Positions 46,201 to 53,706 of a DNA stretch of 64,000 bases are shown here, in pieces. The notes under the pieces were generated by a model that saw only the letters and a list, made by a program, of their open reading frames with translations, did not search any database and was not told where the DNA came from. A program made the translations under genes and the position numbers. The first letter of the stretch is position 1, and every line of letters begins with the position of its first letter. The stretch is from Sorangium cellulosum So0157-2 (lineage in GTDB: Bacteria > Myxococcota_A > Polyangia > Polyangiales > Polyangiaceae). The DNA lies in assembly GCF_000418325.1 (NCBI RefSeq), contig NC_021658.1, positions 2,728,001 to 2,792,000 on the forward strand, in the 5' to 3' direction.

Positions 46201-46422
46201 GAGCACCACGGGACGGCGGTCGCCCTGGCGTACACCCCGGTAAAGAAGGGTGTCCGAACCCTCGCAGAGGACCTCGATGATGGCGTAACGGGACGACACC
46301 CCGGGATCGGAGAAGACGGGAATGGTGTTCACAGGAGCTGTACGACGGGTAATGCGAGACGCATGCTGCCATGGTCGGCGCGCATCGCCATCGCTTTGAG
46401 CGGGCGAGGCGTCGGACCTCAT
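40279..46422 (-). CDS. Hybrid Ser/Thr kinase - AAA ATPase - GAF - PAS - GAF - sensor histidine kinase
   Basis: About 2,047 residues. Order: Hanks kinase domain (about 30-290; catalytic loop HKDIKPQNVLL rather than HRD, DLGIAS, YMAPEQTGRMN); AAA/STAND ATPase (about 350-650; VSGYAGIGKSSLVAEL, ALFLDDLQWADAGS); helical TPR-like scaffold (about 700-1250); GAF (about 1330-1480); PAS (about 1520-1640; LQAIVDNSAAGVYVKDCEGR); second GAF (about 1660-1790); HisKA with SHELKTPL; HATPase with NLLSNAMKYG, DQGIGIAEAD and GLGLGLYIV. No membrane segment or receiver domain, so a cytoplasmic sensor needing an outside response regulator. The kinase loop HKD and DLG are typical for this family. ATG 46422 has GGAGGAGG before it. 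Neighbouring repeats suggest that the gene was inserted. Confidence 0.93.
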   Translation of the reverse strand: MRSDASPAQSDGDARRPWQHASRITRRTAPVNTIPVFSDPGVSSRYAIIEVLCEGSDTLLYRGVRQGDRRPVVLKVLRRDHASPRAFERLRHEHEVARAIDSTAIVKPYALEMLGDLPALVLEDFGGVSLDRLLDGPTPLERFFPLAVRLAEALAGLHRHGVVHKDIKPQNVLLHPATGEVKITDLGIASQIPRELQHLAHVGLIEGTLAYMAPEQTGRMNRWIDERTDLYSLGVVFYEMLTGTLPFRASDPVAWVYCHIAQKPVPPHALVPSIPPLLSEVVLKLLSKAAEERYQSAAGLRHDLDECFARWRESGAIPPFALGQRDLSDRFQVPQRLYGREREVEALLAVFERVVAQGRPELVLVSGYAGIGKSSLVAELHRPIVRERGFFLSGKFDQTARDVPYRAFLQAFRALLQEILGASEEQVERWRQRFREALGESGRLLADVLPELGLLLGPQPPVPELPPTEAQSRLHATLQRFVSACAQKEHPVALFLDDLQWADAGSLQLLEQLATYAGSEHLLLIGAYRDNEVGPAHPLRLTLAEARKRGAAVSELVLAPLSAAHVGALVAETVHAPHAPAEQVEPLSRLVYEKTGGNPFFVLQFLIALHQEGLIAFDAEEGRWRWDIAAIRDKGFTDNVVDLMAGKLMRLSAPTREALTLAACLGSSLDLDTLAVVAGRPAAELRDALEEAVREGLLLRRGSAYRFLHDRVQQAAYSLIPAGQLAEMHLGIGRLLLRAQRAEARDEALFDIVGHLNRGAAFLRSQAERDEVAALNLRAGRKAKAAAAFESAAALFAAGLSLLAPASWETQHELTYDLTLERAHVAYITGGFDEAERLLEELMERAKTRRETAAAVELVLAFYLTRGHYARAVEIGLSWLRACGIDLPLHPAGAQIEEETKSVWQVLGDRAIEDLIHLPPMTDPEIEITMGVLQRMVLPAVFVDPDLHYLVVLRMVQLSLRHGNAEPSALAYAAFARLIGPRFGRYEEGYLFGKLGCDLADRSGLLTTKSAVFSYLGQTVVFWTRHYREAYPYARAGFSAAVESGDLNNACFGCLWVTVFRLLCGEPLEDVLREVEERLGFVRRAGYAFAHIALLSGHAMIQTLRGRPVRFSMPDGSELDPPAFEAQLEEEDLRGVRALHYSLKAQALFVLGSPREALAAATRAIAEHPPRVGPHALIVESFYVRALSLAALSYEAHEAQPSPQRALPEELLECERQLGEWARSGPDNFLHKHALVRAEIARLRGQDLEAIGLYEQAISSAREGGFVQHEAIASELAAELYRARGLSTSEDAHLRKARAAYFTWGAHAKVEQLDQRYPHLVERKPIAPTVTFAVRAEQFDVLSVVKASQGISGELKLPPLLETLLRVVVEHAGAEEGCVLLVRDERLWTAAIETPGGAVRLLGADEAPSAALPRSVLNYVRRSHERVLLDDAAARHPFMEDEYFRRKRPRSVLCLPIVRQARLIGLLYLENNLVTGAFTAGRLSVIELLASQSAISLENAMLYAELEQENAERRRAEQALKANQEMLQAIVDNSAAGVYVKDCEGRYLLANRPVAALLGVPSEQILGKTDAELFPPPVAAALREHDRQVLEAGAPMEWEETVPLASGLRTALSVKFPLGQGAEPRAVCGISTDITERKRAEQAERFLAEASRRLMTLGYGATFESVAQLPVPELSDQCVVEVLLEDRTPGPTAVAGVPREQLGALKDALRALAEASPASSEGKDGRATPLLQQVHSLDPRVRPPWDRLGVRSFLRVPLLARDRYFGVMTLLATAPERRYGPADLQLAEELGRRAALVLDNARLYAEAQEAIQRRDEFLVVASHELKTPLTSLQMQVQAVERALRRRSLADVPPERFERMFQTLGRQTLRLGRLIDELLDVTRLNAGRLTLARAPVDLTALAREVVDRMRPQLADARCPIQLDLDEPVVGHWDPSRVEQVVINLLSNAMKYGAERPILVGVRRKADRALVVVRDQGIGIAEADQGRIFERFERAVSVRNFGGLGLGLYIVRSIVMSHGGSIRVESHPGAGATFVVELPLNPPEADEPG

Positions 46423-46525
46423 CCGTCCTCCTCCGCGAACCAGCGCGAACCTGCGCGCGCCGCGCCCCACACCGGCGCCGCCCTGTCGATGACATCGTGA
46501 CAGGGCTCGTCGAAGAAGATGCCGA

Positions 46526-46609
46526 CCAGGTGGGCTCGCGAGCCAGGTGAGACAGGGGGCGCTCGCTCAGCGCAGCGCGCAGGCGAGCCCGCCAGGTGGG
46601 CTCGCGAGC
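46526..46609. repeat. Direct repeat of an 18-base unit between kinase and E2 genes
   Basis: CCAGGTGGGCTCGCGAGC occurs at 46526-46543 and again at 46592-46609, with a related inverted GGCGAGCCCGCC between. It contains the palindrome GCTCGCGAGC. This looks like a small intergenic repeat family or a binding site. Confidence 0.6.
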
Positions 46610-46625
46610 GTGGCGAGGCGGGGAT

Positions 46626-46677
46626 GCGCTCAGCTCATCTCGAGGAAGAGCCGGTCCGGATCCTCCAGATACCCGAT
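46626..46677 (-). repeat. 3' end of the E2 gene, matching the copy at 40230
   Basis: The last codons of the E2 gene and its stop (from IGYLEDPDRLF to the end) are repeated imperfectly at 40230-40278. This is the intact member of the pair. Confidence 0.65.
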
Positions 46678-48138
46678 GATCTCGTAGGCGAACGCCGCCC
46701 CCACGTGACCGTCGATGATCCGGTGGTCGAACGAGAGCGACAGCAGCATCACCTCGCCGATCACGATCTGCCCGTCGCGCACCACCGGCTTCTGCTTCAT
46801 CTGGTGGATCCCGAGGATCGCCACCTCGGGGAAGTTCAGGATCGGCGTCGCGAGCAGCCCGCCTTGCTGGCCGAGCGACGTGATCGTGAACGTCGAGCCG
46901 CCGAGATCCTCCGGCTTCACCCGCCCTGCCTTCGTGTCCTCGCCGAGCCGCGCGATCTCCTGCGCGATCTGAAGGACGCTCCGGCGATCCGCGTCGCGCA
47001 CGACCGGCACGATGAGCCCGGCCTCGGTCGAGGAGGCGATGCCGATATGGTAGCTCTTCCGGACGACGATCTCCTGCGCGGCCTCGTCGAAGGCGCTGTT
47101 CAGCGTCGGGTGCTTCTTGAGCGCGGCGACAACGGCCTTCACGAAGAAGGGCAGGAAGGTGAGCTTGACGCCCGCCTTCTCGGCCAGCGGGCGCAGGCGC
47201 GCGCGGCGCTCCTTGAGGGCCGACACGTCGCACTCCTCGACGAAGGTGAAGTGCGCCGCCGTGTGCTTCGACCGCGACATCGCCTCGAAGATCCGCTTGC
47301 GCACGCCGCGCAGCGGGATGCGCTCGTCGCCTGGCGCCGCCGGCAGCCCGCGGCCGCGCTCCCCCTCGGGCCGGGCCGCCACGCGCACCGGCGGCTCGTC
47401 CAGCAGCTCGGCCTCCACCGCCGCCGCGCCGGCCGCGCCGACGACGCCCGCCGGCCGCTTCGGCGCCACCTCGGACAGCGCCGGGGTCGTCACGGGCGCC
47501 ACCTCGGCCGCCTCGGGCGCCTCCAGCGCCCGCACGTCGTCCTTCGTCACGCGGCCCCCCGGGCCGGTCGGCGGCACGCGCCGCAGGTCGACCCCGAGGT
47601 CGCGCGCCAGCTTGCGCGTCGCCGGCGTCGCGAGCGGCTTCTCGTTGAAGTAGGCCGCCGCGCCGGCGCCCGCGCTGCCGTTCGCCCACGCGGGCCGCGC
47701 CGGCACCATCAGGTTCATCCCCGGGAGGTCCTCCCGGATGTCGCCGACCGCCGTCGCCGCAGGCTCGGCAGGGCCGGTCTTCGCGGCGGACTGACGCATC
47801 CCCGCCCCGGACGAGGGCGACGGCGCCGCAGGCCGGCCGTGCGCCCCCGCGCCCGCGTCGGGCGGCGCCGGTGCCGGCGACGCGGCGGCGGGCCGGTCGT
47901 CGAGATCGAACACCACGAGCACCGAGTGGACCGGGACCACCCCGCCCACCTTGCCCCGCGTCTCCACGATCCGACCCGAGCGCGGCGACGTGATCGTCAC
48001 CGTCGCCTTGTCGGTCATCACCTCGACCATCGGCTGGTCCTCGACGACCACGTCGCCCGGCGACACCAGCCAGCTGACGATCTCCCCCTCCGTGACGCCC
48101 TCGCCGATGTCCGGAAGCCTGAACTCGTACTTGCCCAT
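46630..48138 (-). CDS. bkdB: 2-oxoacid dehydrogenase E2, dihydrolipoamide acyltransferase (branched-chain type)
   Basis: A 502-residue subunit that takes the acyl group from E1 and passes it to CoA. Lipoyl domain at the N-terminus with lipoyl-Lys44 in EVMTDKATVT; the TDKA rather than ETDK context is common in branched-chain complexes. A long Ala/Pro linker, the E3/E1-binding domain (about 165-205; TRKLARDLGVDLRRVPPTGPGG) and the catalytic domain (about 260-502) with SFDHRIIDG, His472 and Asp. It follows E1beta by 3 bases. The substrate (branched-chain rather than pyruvate) is inferred from E1 similarity. No E3 gene is in the window. Upstream overlapping repeats are described at 46626. Confidence 0.92.
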   Translation of the reverse strand: MGKYEFRLPDIGEGVTEGEIVSWLVSPGDVVVEDQPMVEVMTDKATVTITSPRSGRIVETRGKVGGVVPVHSVLVVFDLDDRPAAASPAPAPPDAGAGAHGRPAAPSPSSGAGMRQSAAKTGPAEPAATAVGDIREDLPGMNLMVPARPAWANGSAGAGAAAYFNEKPLATPATRKLARDLGVDLRRVPPTGPGGRVTKDDVRALEAPEAAEVAPVTTPALSEVAPKRPAGVVGAAGAAAVEAELLDEPPVRVAARPEGERGRGLPAAPGDERIPLRGVRKRIFEAMSRSKHTAAHFTFVEECDVSALKERRARLRPLAEKAGVKLTFLPFFVKAVVAALKKHPTLNSAFDEAAQEIVVRKSYHIGIASSTEAGLIVPVVRDADRRSVLQIAQEIARLGEDTKAGRVKPEDLGGSTFTITSLGQQGGLLATPILNFPEVAILGIHQMKQKPVVRDGQIVIGEVMLLSLSFDHRIIDGHVGAAFAYEIIGYLEDPDRLFLEMS

Positions 48139-48141
48139 GCG

Positions 48142-49116
48142 TCAGTACCTCGCCGTCTCCAGGATCGCCGGAAGGATACGATGCGAGAGCGGGAGGTACT
48201 CGTTCTCGAGGGTGTAAGGGAAGGGGGTGTCGAAGCCCGTGACCCGGAGCGGCGGCGCCTCCAGGTGGAGGAACGCCTTCTCGTTGACCAGCGCGACGAT
48301 CTCGGCCCCGAACCCGCAGGTCTTCGGCGCCTCGTGCACCACGATGAACCGGCCCGTCCGCTTCACCGACTCGACCACCGTGTCGATGTCGAGCGGCCAG
48401 AGCGTGCGCAGGTCGATCACCTCGCACTCGATGCCCTGCGCGGCCGCCTGGTTCGCCGCGTCGAGCGCCTCGTAGAGCATCGCGCCCCAGACCACGAGCG
48501 TCACGTGCCAGCCCGGCCGGACCACGCTCGCCTGGCCGAGCGGGACCGTGTAGTCGCCCTCGGGCACGTCGCCCTTCGCCGCGCGGTAGATGCGCTTCGG
48601 CTCGAAGAACAGCACCGGATCGGGATCCCGGATCGACGAGAGCAGGAGCCCCTTCGCGTCGGCCGGGTTCGACGGGCACACGACCTTCAGGCCCGCCACG
48701 TGGATGAACTGCGCCTCGGGCGACTGCGAGTGGTAGTGCCCGCCGCGGATGCCGCCGCCCACCGGCGTGCGGATGACGAGCTTCGACGGGTACTCGCCGC
48801 CCGAGCGGTAGCGGTACTTCGCCAGCTCGGACACGATCTGGTCGTACGCGGGATAGATGAAATCGGCGAACTGGATCTCCGGGATCGGCACGAGCCCGTA
48901 GAGCGCCATGCCGATCGCCGTCCCCACGATGCCGCCCTCCGAGAGCGGCGTGTCGATCACCCGGTCGTCCCCGAACTCGTCGAACAGGCCCTGGGTAACG
49001 CGGAACACCCCCCCGACCTTGCCGACATCCTCGCCGAGCACGACGACCCGCGCGTCCCGCCGCATCTCGAGGCGTAGCGCGTCGTTGATCGCCTGGACCA
49101 TGTTCATCTGAGGCAT
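48142..49116 (-). CDS. bkdA2: 2-oxoacid dehydrogenase E1 component, beta subunit (branched-chain type)
   Basis: A 324-residue thiamine-diphosphate enzyme subunit. It reads NMVQAINDALRLEMRRDARV, VLGEDVGKVGGVFRVTQGL, IDTPLSEGGIVGTAIGMAL, then PEIQFADFIYPAYDQIVSELAK and YRSGGEYPSKLVIRTPVGGG, all conserved in E1beta. The GGVFR and FIYPAxDQ motifs are more like branched-chain than pyruvate dehydrogenases. The C-terminal transketolase domain contains CEVIDLRTLWPLD and HEAPKTCGFGAEI. The start at 49116 gives the usual length. Alpha, beta and E2 lie on one strand in the usual order, with 168 bases between alpha and beta. Confidence 0.93.
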   Translation of the reverse strand: MPQMNMVQAINDALRLEMRRDARVVVLGEDVGKVGGVFRVTQGLFDEFGDDRVIDTPLSEGGIVGTAIGMALYGLVPIPEIQFADFIYPAYDQIVSELAKYRYRSGGEYPSKLVIRTPVGGGIRGGHYHSQSPEAQFIHVAGLKVVCPSNPADAKGLLLSSIRDPDPVLFFEPKRIYRAAKGDVPEGDYTVPLGQASVVRPGWHVTLVVWGAMLYEALDAANQAAAQGIECEVIDLRTLWPLDIDTVVESVKRTGRFIVVHEAPKTCGFGAEIVALVNEKAFLHLEAPPLRVTGFDTPFPYTLENEYLPLSHRILPAILETARY

Positions 49117-49284
49117 GCTCTTCGTCTCCGTCTCTCGGCCAGAAGGTGGGAATGCAACCTCACAGGCGCCCCCGCTCCCCTGGGGACCCTATCGATCGCG
49201 GGCGGCGGCGCCACCCCGGCCATCGGCGCCGCCCGGCGAGCCGCCCCGCCGACCGCGCCGTCGTCCACGCCGCGCCCGCACGCG

Positions 49285-50475
49285 CTAGTGGCCGCCGTGG
49301 CCCTTGGGCCTCGGGCCCGCCTTGAGCTGCTCCCGCTGCTCGACCAGGTGCCACGGCGGCTCCGCATAGACGTCCTCGAACATCGAGTCGAGCGACGGCG
49401 GCGCCACCTTCTCCGAGACCGCGATGCAAGCCTTGATCTCCGCGTCGACCGCCGCCTCGATCTCGCGATCCTGCGCCTCGGTCCAGCCGTGGGCGCGCTC
49501 CATGTGCCGCCGCAGCCGCGCGATCGGATCGAGCCGGCGCCACGGGTCGAGCCACGCGTCGGGGCGGTACGCCTTGGGGTCGTCGCTCGTCGAGTGGCCC
49601 GACAGGCGGTACGTCATCGCCTCGATGAGCGTCGGGCCCTCGCCGCGCGCGGCGCGCGCGATCGCGTCGCGCGTCACCTTCACGACGGCGAACAGGTCGT
49701 TGCCGTCGACCCGCACCCCGGGGACGCCGTACGCGACGCCCTTGCACGCGAACGTGTTGCTCGACGTCTGGCGCTCGGTCGGCACGCTGATCGCCCAGCC
49801 GTTGTTGCGGCAGAAGAAGACGACCGGCACCTTGAACACGCCCGCGAAGTTGAGGCCGCTGTGGAAGTCCGACGAGCTCGTCGCGCCGTCGCCGAAGTAG
49901 ACGAGCGCGGCGAGCTCGTCGCGCTTCAGCTTCGCGGCCCACGCGAACCCCACGGCCTGCGTGATCTGCGTGCCGATGGGCGAGCTCACCGAGCCGAAGT
50001 GCCCCTCGCGGTAGGTGTAGTGGTCCGGCATCTGCCGCCCCTTCACCGTGTCGTTCGCGTTGCCGAACATGTTGTCCATGTACCGCTGGAGCGGCAGCCC
50101 CCGCCAGAGCGCGGCGCTGAACTCGCGGTAGCAGGGGAACACCCAGTCCTGGGGCCGCGTCGCGGAGGCGCTGCCGAGGATCGCCGCCTCCTCGCCGAGC
50201 GAGCCGACGTGGAACCCGATGCGCCCCTGCCGCTGCAGCGCCACGAGGCGCTCGTCGAGGTGGCGCACGCGCACCATGAACTTGTAGAGGGCGCTCACCT
50301 CCGACGGGTCGAGCTTCGGATCGTGCGCGGGATCGAGCGAGCCGTCGTCGCGCAGGACCTTGATCACGTCGTCGGCACACGTGTCGAGCGGGTGCCGGGC
50401 GACGGCAGCCTGCGGCTCCAGGCTTGCCCCTGAGACGTTCGGCGGGCGGTCGGTGGAGTACGTCGCGGTGCTCAT
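49285..50475 (-). CDS. bkdA1: 2-oxoacid dehydrogenase E1 component, alpha subunit (branched-chain type)
   Basis: A 396-residue subunit that decarboxylates the 2-oxoacid with thiamine diphosphate. It has HVGSLGEEAAILGSASAT near the N-terminus, QDWVFPCYREFSAALWRG, the cofactor motif GDGATSSSDFHSGLNFA...RNNGWAIS, and RLSGHSTSDDPKAYR (the phosphorylation-loop region of branched-chain E1alpha; residues for a kinase target are present but regulation is unknown). Length and motifs fit branched-chain E1alpha better than pyruvate. ATG 50475. A 22-base direct repeat lies 84-135 bases upstream and may be an operator. The enzyme supplies branched acyl-CoA, important for myxobacterial iso-fatty acids. Confidence 0.93.
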   Translation of the reverse strand: MSTATYSTDRPPNVSGASLEPQAAVARHPLDTCADDVIKVLRDDGSLDPAHDPKLDPSEVSALYKFMVRVRHLDERLVALQRQGRIGFHVGSLGEEAAILGSASATRPQDWVFPCYREFSAALWRGLPLQRYMDNMFGNANDTVKGRQMPDHYTYREGHFGSVSSPIGTQITQAVGFAWAAKLKRDELAALVYFGDGATSSSDFHSGLNFAGVFKVPVVFFCRNNGWAISVPTERQTSSNTFACKGVAYGVPGVRVDGNDLFAVVKVTRDAIARAARGEGPTLIEAMTYRLSGHSTSDDPKAYRPDAWLDPWRRLDPIARLRRHMERAHGWTEAQDREIEAAVDAEIKACIAVSEKVAPPSLDSMFEDVYAEPPWHLVEQREQLKAGPRPKGHGGH

Positions 50476-50558
50476 CGGCTCGCGTGGACACTAATCAAAG
50501 GCGCTGCCCGAGACCAGTGCCGAGACGCGGCGTTCGCTCATTCGCTTTACGCGCGACG

Positions 50559-50610
50559 TTGACTCGTCGCAGCGATCGCGCCTCCGGCTTGACTCGCCGC
50601 GGCGATCACG
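50559..50610. promoter_or_regulatory. Two 22-base direct repeats upstream of E1alpha
   Basis: TTGACTCGTCGCAGCGATCGCG at 50559-50580 and a copy with three changes at 50589-50610, thus a 30-base period, three helical turns. Sited 84 bases before the E1alpha start and after the TerB-like gene, in the position for an operator. The owner of the site is unknown. Confidence 0.5.
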
Positions 50611-50669
50611 GACCCGCGCGCGACCCCGCCGCACGTCGCACACCGCACGCCGCGGTGTCGATGTCCCGG

Positions 50670-51254
50670 CTAGACGTTCCCGGGCTCGGCCGCCTGCGCG
50701 AGCGCCTCGTCCACCGCGGCCGCGTCGAGCTTGAACCCGCGCGCGAGCTGCTCGAGCACGCCGCGCTCGTGCACGCTCACGCCGCCGGAGGCCTGCGCCA
50801 TGAACGCCGCCACGCGGAGCACCTCGCGCTGGTGCTCGGTCCGCCCGATCGTGCGGGAGACCATGGCGACGCGCTTCTCCATCCCGTCCTCGGCCAGCAT
50901 CTCGCCGAGGTCGGCGAGCAGCGCCTCGAGCTGCTTTTCGTGGACGAGGTTCTGGCATGCGTCCACGACGATGGCCTGGAAGCGCTTGCGCTCCGCCTCG
51001 TCGAAGTGGCCGTCGGCGTTCGCGACGAGGAACGCGGCCTCGATGATCGTCTCGAAGAGCGCCACGGCGGCCGGATCGAAGCCGGTGGGCATCGTGATGT
51101 CCTCGATCGGGGGTCGCGCGCTGTAGGCCCTCGCCGCCTGGGCGATGATGGAAGCCACGCGTGCGCGGGGCGTCTCCGCGCCGAGGCGTGACGCGCCGGG
51201 AGCGATGCCGCCCGGAGCGATGCCGCGGGGGCGCCTGTCGATGGGAGCGGACAT
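50670..51254 (-). CDS. TerB-like (tellurite resistance TerB family) protein
   Basis: A 194-residue cytoplasmic helical protein. After an N-terminal Arg/Pro linker the TerB-like domain (about residues 40-190) has FETIIEAAFLVANADGHFDEAE, an acidic motif that in TerB binds metal, and VAAFMAQASGGVSVHERGVLE with the second acidic helix pair. TerB proteins are linked to tellurite resistance and stress, but single-domain relatives are common and their jobs are unclear. ATG 51254 has AGGAGGG about 12 bases before it. It sits between lipA and the E1alpha gene on the same strand, though the gaps (127 and 194 bases) leave an operon unproven. Confidence 0.78.
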   Translation of the reverse strand: MSAPIDRRPRGIAPGGIAPGASRLGAETPRARVASIIAQAARAYSARPPIEDITMPTGFDPAAVALFETIIEAAFLVANADGHFDEAERKRFQAIVVDACQNLVHEKQLEALLADLGEMLAEDGMEKRVAMVSRTIGRTEHQREVLRVAAFMAQASGGVSVHERGVLEQLARGFKLDAAAVDEALAQAAEPGNV

Positions 51255-51381
51255 CGTGGTCTTTGACCCTCCTGCCGTCTCCAACGCTCGGACAATCCCC
51301 GGGGAGCGTCAAGGCGCTTGCGCCGGCCGCCGCTGCGCGCGGCGAATCCGTTCGGTTTCTCGTCCGACCCGGCCCGCGGGA

Positions 51382-52512
51382 CTAGCGGCGGACCAGGGAC
51401 GCTGCAGGGACGAGCCGCGCGGCGGGCGCCGGAGCGCCGAGCGGGCGGGGCTCGCCGTCGTCGGGCGCGAGCTCCGCCTCGATCCGGGCGGCCTCGCGGC
51501 GCGCCACGGCGAGCCGCTCCTCGAGGAGCGCCTCGACGTGCGCGCCCGCGGGGGCCTCGCCCGCCGGGGCGCCGTCCTGCGGCGCCGGCGGGCGGCGGTC
51601 GACGAGGCTGCGGACGAAGACCTCCGCGGCCTTGTAGCTCGATCGCACGAGCGGCGCGCTGGCGGCGTAGAGGAAGCCCATCTCGAGCGCCGCCCGCTCG
51701 AACGCGGCGAACGCGTCCGGCTCGACGAAGCGCTGCACGGGCGCGTGCTTCGAGGACGGGCGGAGGTACTGGCCGATGGTCACGATGTCGACCCCCGCCT
51801 CGCGCAGGTCGCGCAGCGCCTCCAGCACCTCGTCGTCGGTCTCGCCGATGCCGACCATGATCGAGCTCTTCGTGAGCCGCCGCGGCGCCGGCGCGCCGCG
51901 CCCCTCCGCGTCCGCGGCGAGGCGCCGCTGCCGGTCCTTCGCGCGCCGCAGCACGGCGAGCGACTGGTCGTAGCTCGACCGGACGTCGCGGATGACGCGG
52001 GTGATGCGGCGGACGACCTCGACGTTGTGGGCGAAGACGTCGGGCCCGGCGTCGACGACGGCGTCGACGGCGCTCATGTGGCCCTGGAAGTCGCCGACCA
52101 GGGTCTCGATGAGCAGGTCGGGGCGGAGCGCGTGCAGGCGGCTCACCGTGCGGGCGACGTGATCGGCGCCGCCGTCGAGCAGGTCGTCGCGGTTGACCAT
52201 CGTCATCACGACGTACTGGAGCGAGAGCCGGGCGATGGCGCGGGCCACGTGCTCCGGCTCGCGCACGTCGACCGCGCCGCGCGGGTCGCCGGTCGTGACC
52301 GCGCAGAAGCGGCAGCCGCGCGTGCACACGTCGCCGAGGAGCATCACCGTCGCGGTCCCCTCGCGCCAGCACTCGCCGACGTTCGGGCAGCGCGCCTCCT
52401 CGCAGACCGTGTGGAGATCGAGCTTGCGGAACGTCTCCTTGAGGTGGTGGTAGGTGTCGCCTCCAGGAGCGCGGACCTTGAGCCATTCAGGCTTGGGCGA
52501 GAACTGCGCCAT
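51382..52512 (-). CDS. lipA: Lipoyl synthase
   Basis: A 376-residue radical-SAM enzyme that inserts two sulfurs into protein-bound octanoyl groups. It has both clusters' ligands: CEEARCPNVGEC (auxiliary cluster) and CTRGCRFCAV (radical-SAM), plus the end motif RSSYKA that holds the terminal serine ligand. Compared with the usual about 300-320 residues there is a 20-residue insert (about 195-215, Arg/Ala/Pro-rich) and a C-terminal extension of about 60. Close to the E2 gene whose lipoyl-Lys it would modify. The start MAQFSPKPEWL at 52512 looks right. lipB is not in the window. Confidence 0.95.
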   Translation of the reverse strand: MAQFSPKPEWLKVRAPGGDTYHHLKETFRKLDLHTVCEEARCPNVGECWREGTATVMLLGDVCTRGCRFCAVTTGDPRGAVDVREPEHVARAIARLSLQYVVMTMVNRDDLLDGGADHVARTVSRLHALRPDLLIETLVGDFQGHMSAVDAVVDAGPDVFAHNVEVVRRITRVIRDVRSSYDQSLAVLRRAKDRQRRLAADAEGRGAPAPRRLTKSSIMVGIGETDDEVLEALRDLREAGVDIVTIGQYLRPSSKHAPVQRFVEPDAFAAFERAALEMGFLYAASAPLVRSSYKAAEVFVRSLVDRRPPAPQDGAPAGEAPAGAHVEALLEERLAVARREAARIEAELAPDDGEPRPLGAPAPAARLVPAASLVRR

Positions 52513-52566
52513 CAGGGGTGTCCTTAGCCCATGCGGCGCGTGCGCGCGAGGGGGAGGCGGCCGGCG

Positions 52567-53706
52567 TCAGCCGCCCGGCGGCACGGAGCGGCTGATCTCG
52601 CGCGTCGTCAGCTTGCCGCGCTCGGTGAAGATGGCGGTGATGAGCTCCGCGGGGGTGACGTCGAAGGCCGGGTGGCGGACCGGCACCCCGGGCGGGACGA
52701 CGCGGCGGCCGCCGACGACGGCGACCTCGTCGCGGGTCCGCTCCTCGATCGGGATCGACGCGCCGGTGTCGGTCGCGAGGTCGATCGTGCTCCACGGGGC
52801 GGCCACGTAGAACGGGACGCCGTGGTGGCGCGAGAGGCAGGCGAGGCCGTAGGTGCCGATCTTGTTGGCGACGTCGCCGTTCCGCGCGATGCGGTCGGCC
52901 CCGACGACCACGGCGCCGATCTCGCCCTTCTGCATGAACCACGCGGCCATCGAGTCGGAGATCACCTCGACGGGGATGCCGTCGCGCTGGAGCTCCCAGG
53001 CCGTGAGGCGCGCGCCCTGGAGGTACGGGCGGGTCTCGCACGCGAGCACGCGGATGTTCTTGCCGTCGGCGACGGCGGCGCGGATGACCCCGAGCGCCGT
53101 GCCGTAGCCGCCGGTCGCGAGCGCGCCGGCGTTGCAGTGGGTGAGGACCGTGCCCGACTCGGGCAGGCGCGCGGCGCCGGCGCGGGCCATCTGGTGGCAG
53201 GCGGCGACGTCCTCCCGGTGGATCTCGCGCGCGAGCGCGGCGAGCTCCCGCGCGCGCTCCTCGCCGCGGCGCCCCGCGTGCTCCAGGGCCAGGGCGAGGG
53301 CGCGCCGCACCGCCCACCCGAGGTTCACGGCGGTGGGCCGGGCGGAGGCGAGGTGCTCCCCCGCCGCGCGCATGGCGGCGACGTAGCCGGAGGCGATCTC
53401 GTTCCGGGCGGCGCGCGCGGCGAGGGCCATCCCGTACGCGGCGGCGATGCCGATCGCCGGGGCGCCGCGGACCACCATGGTCCGGATGGCCTCGGCGACG
53501 CCCGCGGCGTCGGTCGCGGTGACGTAGCGCTCGCGCTCGGGCAGGTCGCGCTGCTCGAGGAGGAACACGCGGTCGTCGCCCTGCGCGAGCTCGACGGCCG
53601 AGTAGTCCGCGCCGGAGATGGCCTCGGCCGGCGCCCACGGCGGCGCGAGCCGCGCGCCGTCGCCTGCCTGCTGCGACCTCTGTTCTGCTTCGAAGCTCGT
53701 GCTCAT
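52567..53706 (-). CDS. mtnA: S-methyl-5-thioribose-1-phosphate isomerase
   Basis: A 379-residue enzyme of methionine salvage that converts methylthioribose-1-phosphate to methylthioribulose-1-phosphate. Family motifs are [20 protein letters not shown], the catalytic Cys in [20 protein letters not shown], the catalytic Asp in [21 protein letters not shown], and [16 protein letters not shown]. Length is normal. The start at 53706 directly abuts the stop of the upstream small gene (TGAATG), implying co-translation. MTA phosphorylase/nucleosidase and other mtn genes are not adjacent. Confidence 0.95.
   Translation of the reverse strand: MSTSFEAEQRSQQAGDGARLAPPWAPAEAISGADYSAVELAQGDDRVFLLEQRDLPERERYVTATDAAGVAEAIRTMVVRGAPAIGIAAAYGMALAARAARNEIASGYVAAMRAAGEHLASARPTAVNLGWAVRRALALALEHAGRRGEERARELAALAREIHREDVAACHQMARAGAARLPESGTVLTHCNAGALATGGYGTALGVIRAAVADGKNIRVLACETRPYLQGARLTAWELQRDGIPVEVISDSMAAWFMQKGEIGAVVVGADRIARNGDVANKIGTYGLACLSRHHGVPFYVAAPWSTIDLATDTGASIPIEERTRDEVAVVGGRRVVPPGVPVRHPAFDVTPAELITAIFTERGKLTTREISRSVPPGG

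Noticed and set aside
42376-46500. A plus-strand open frame of about 1,370 codons
   Set aside because: Antisense to the hybrid kinase; no recognisable motif and the codon pattern of a shadow frame.
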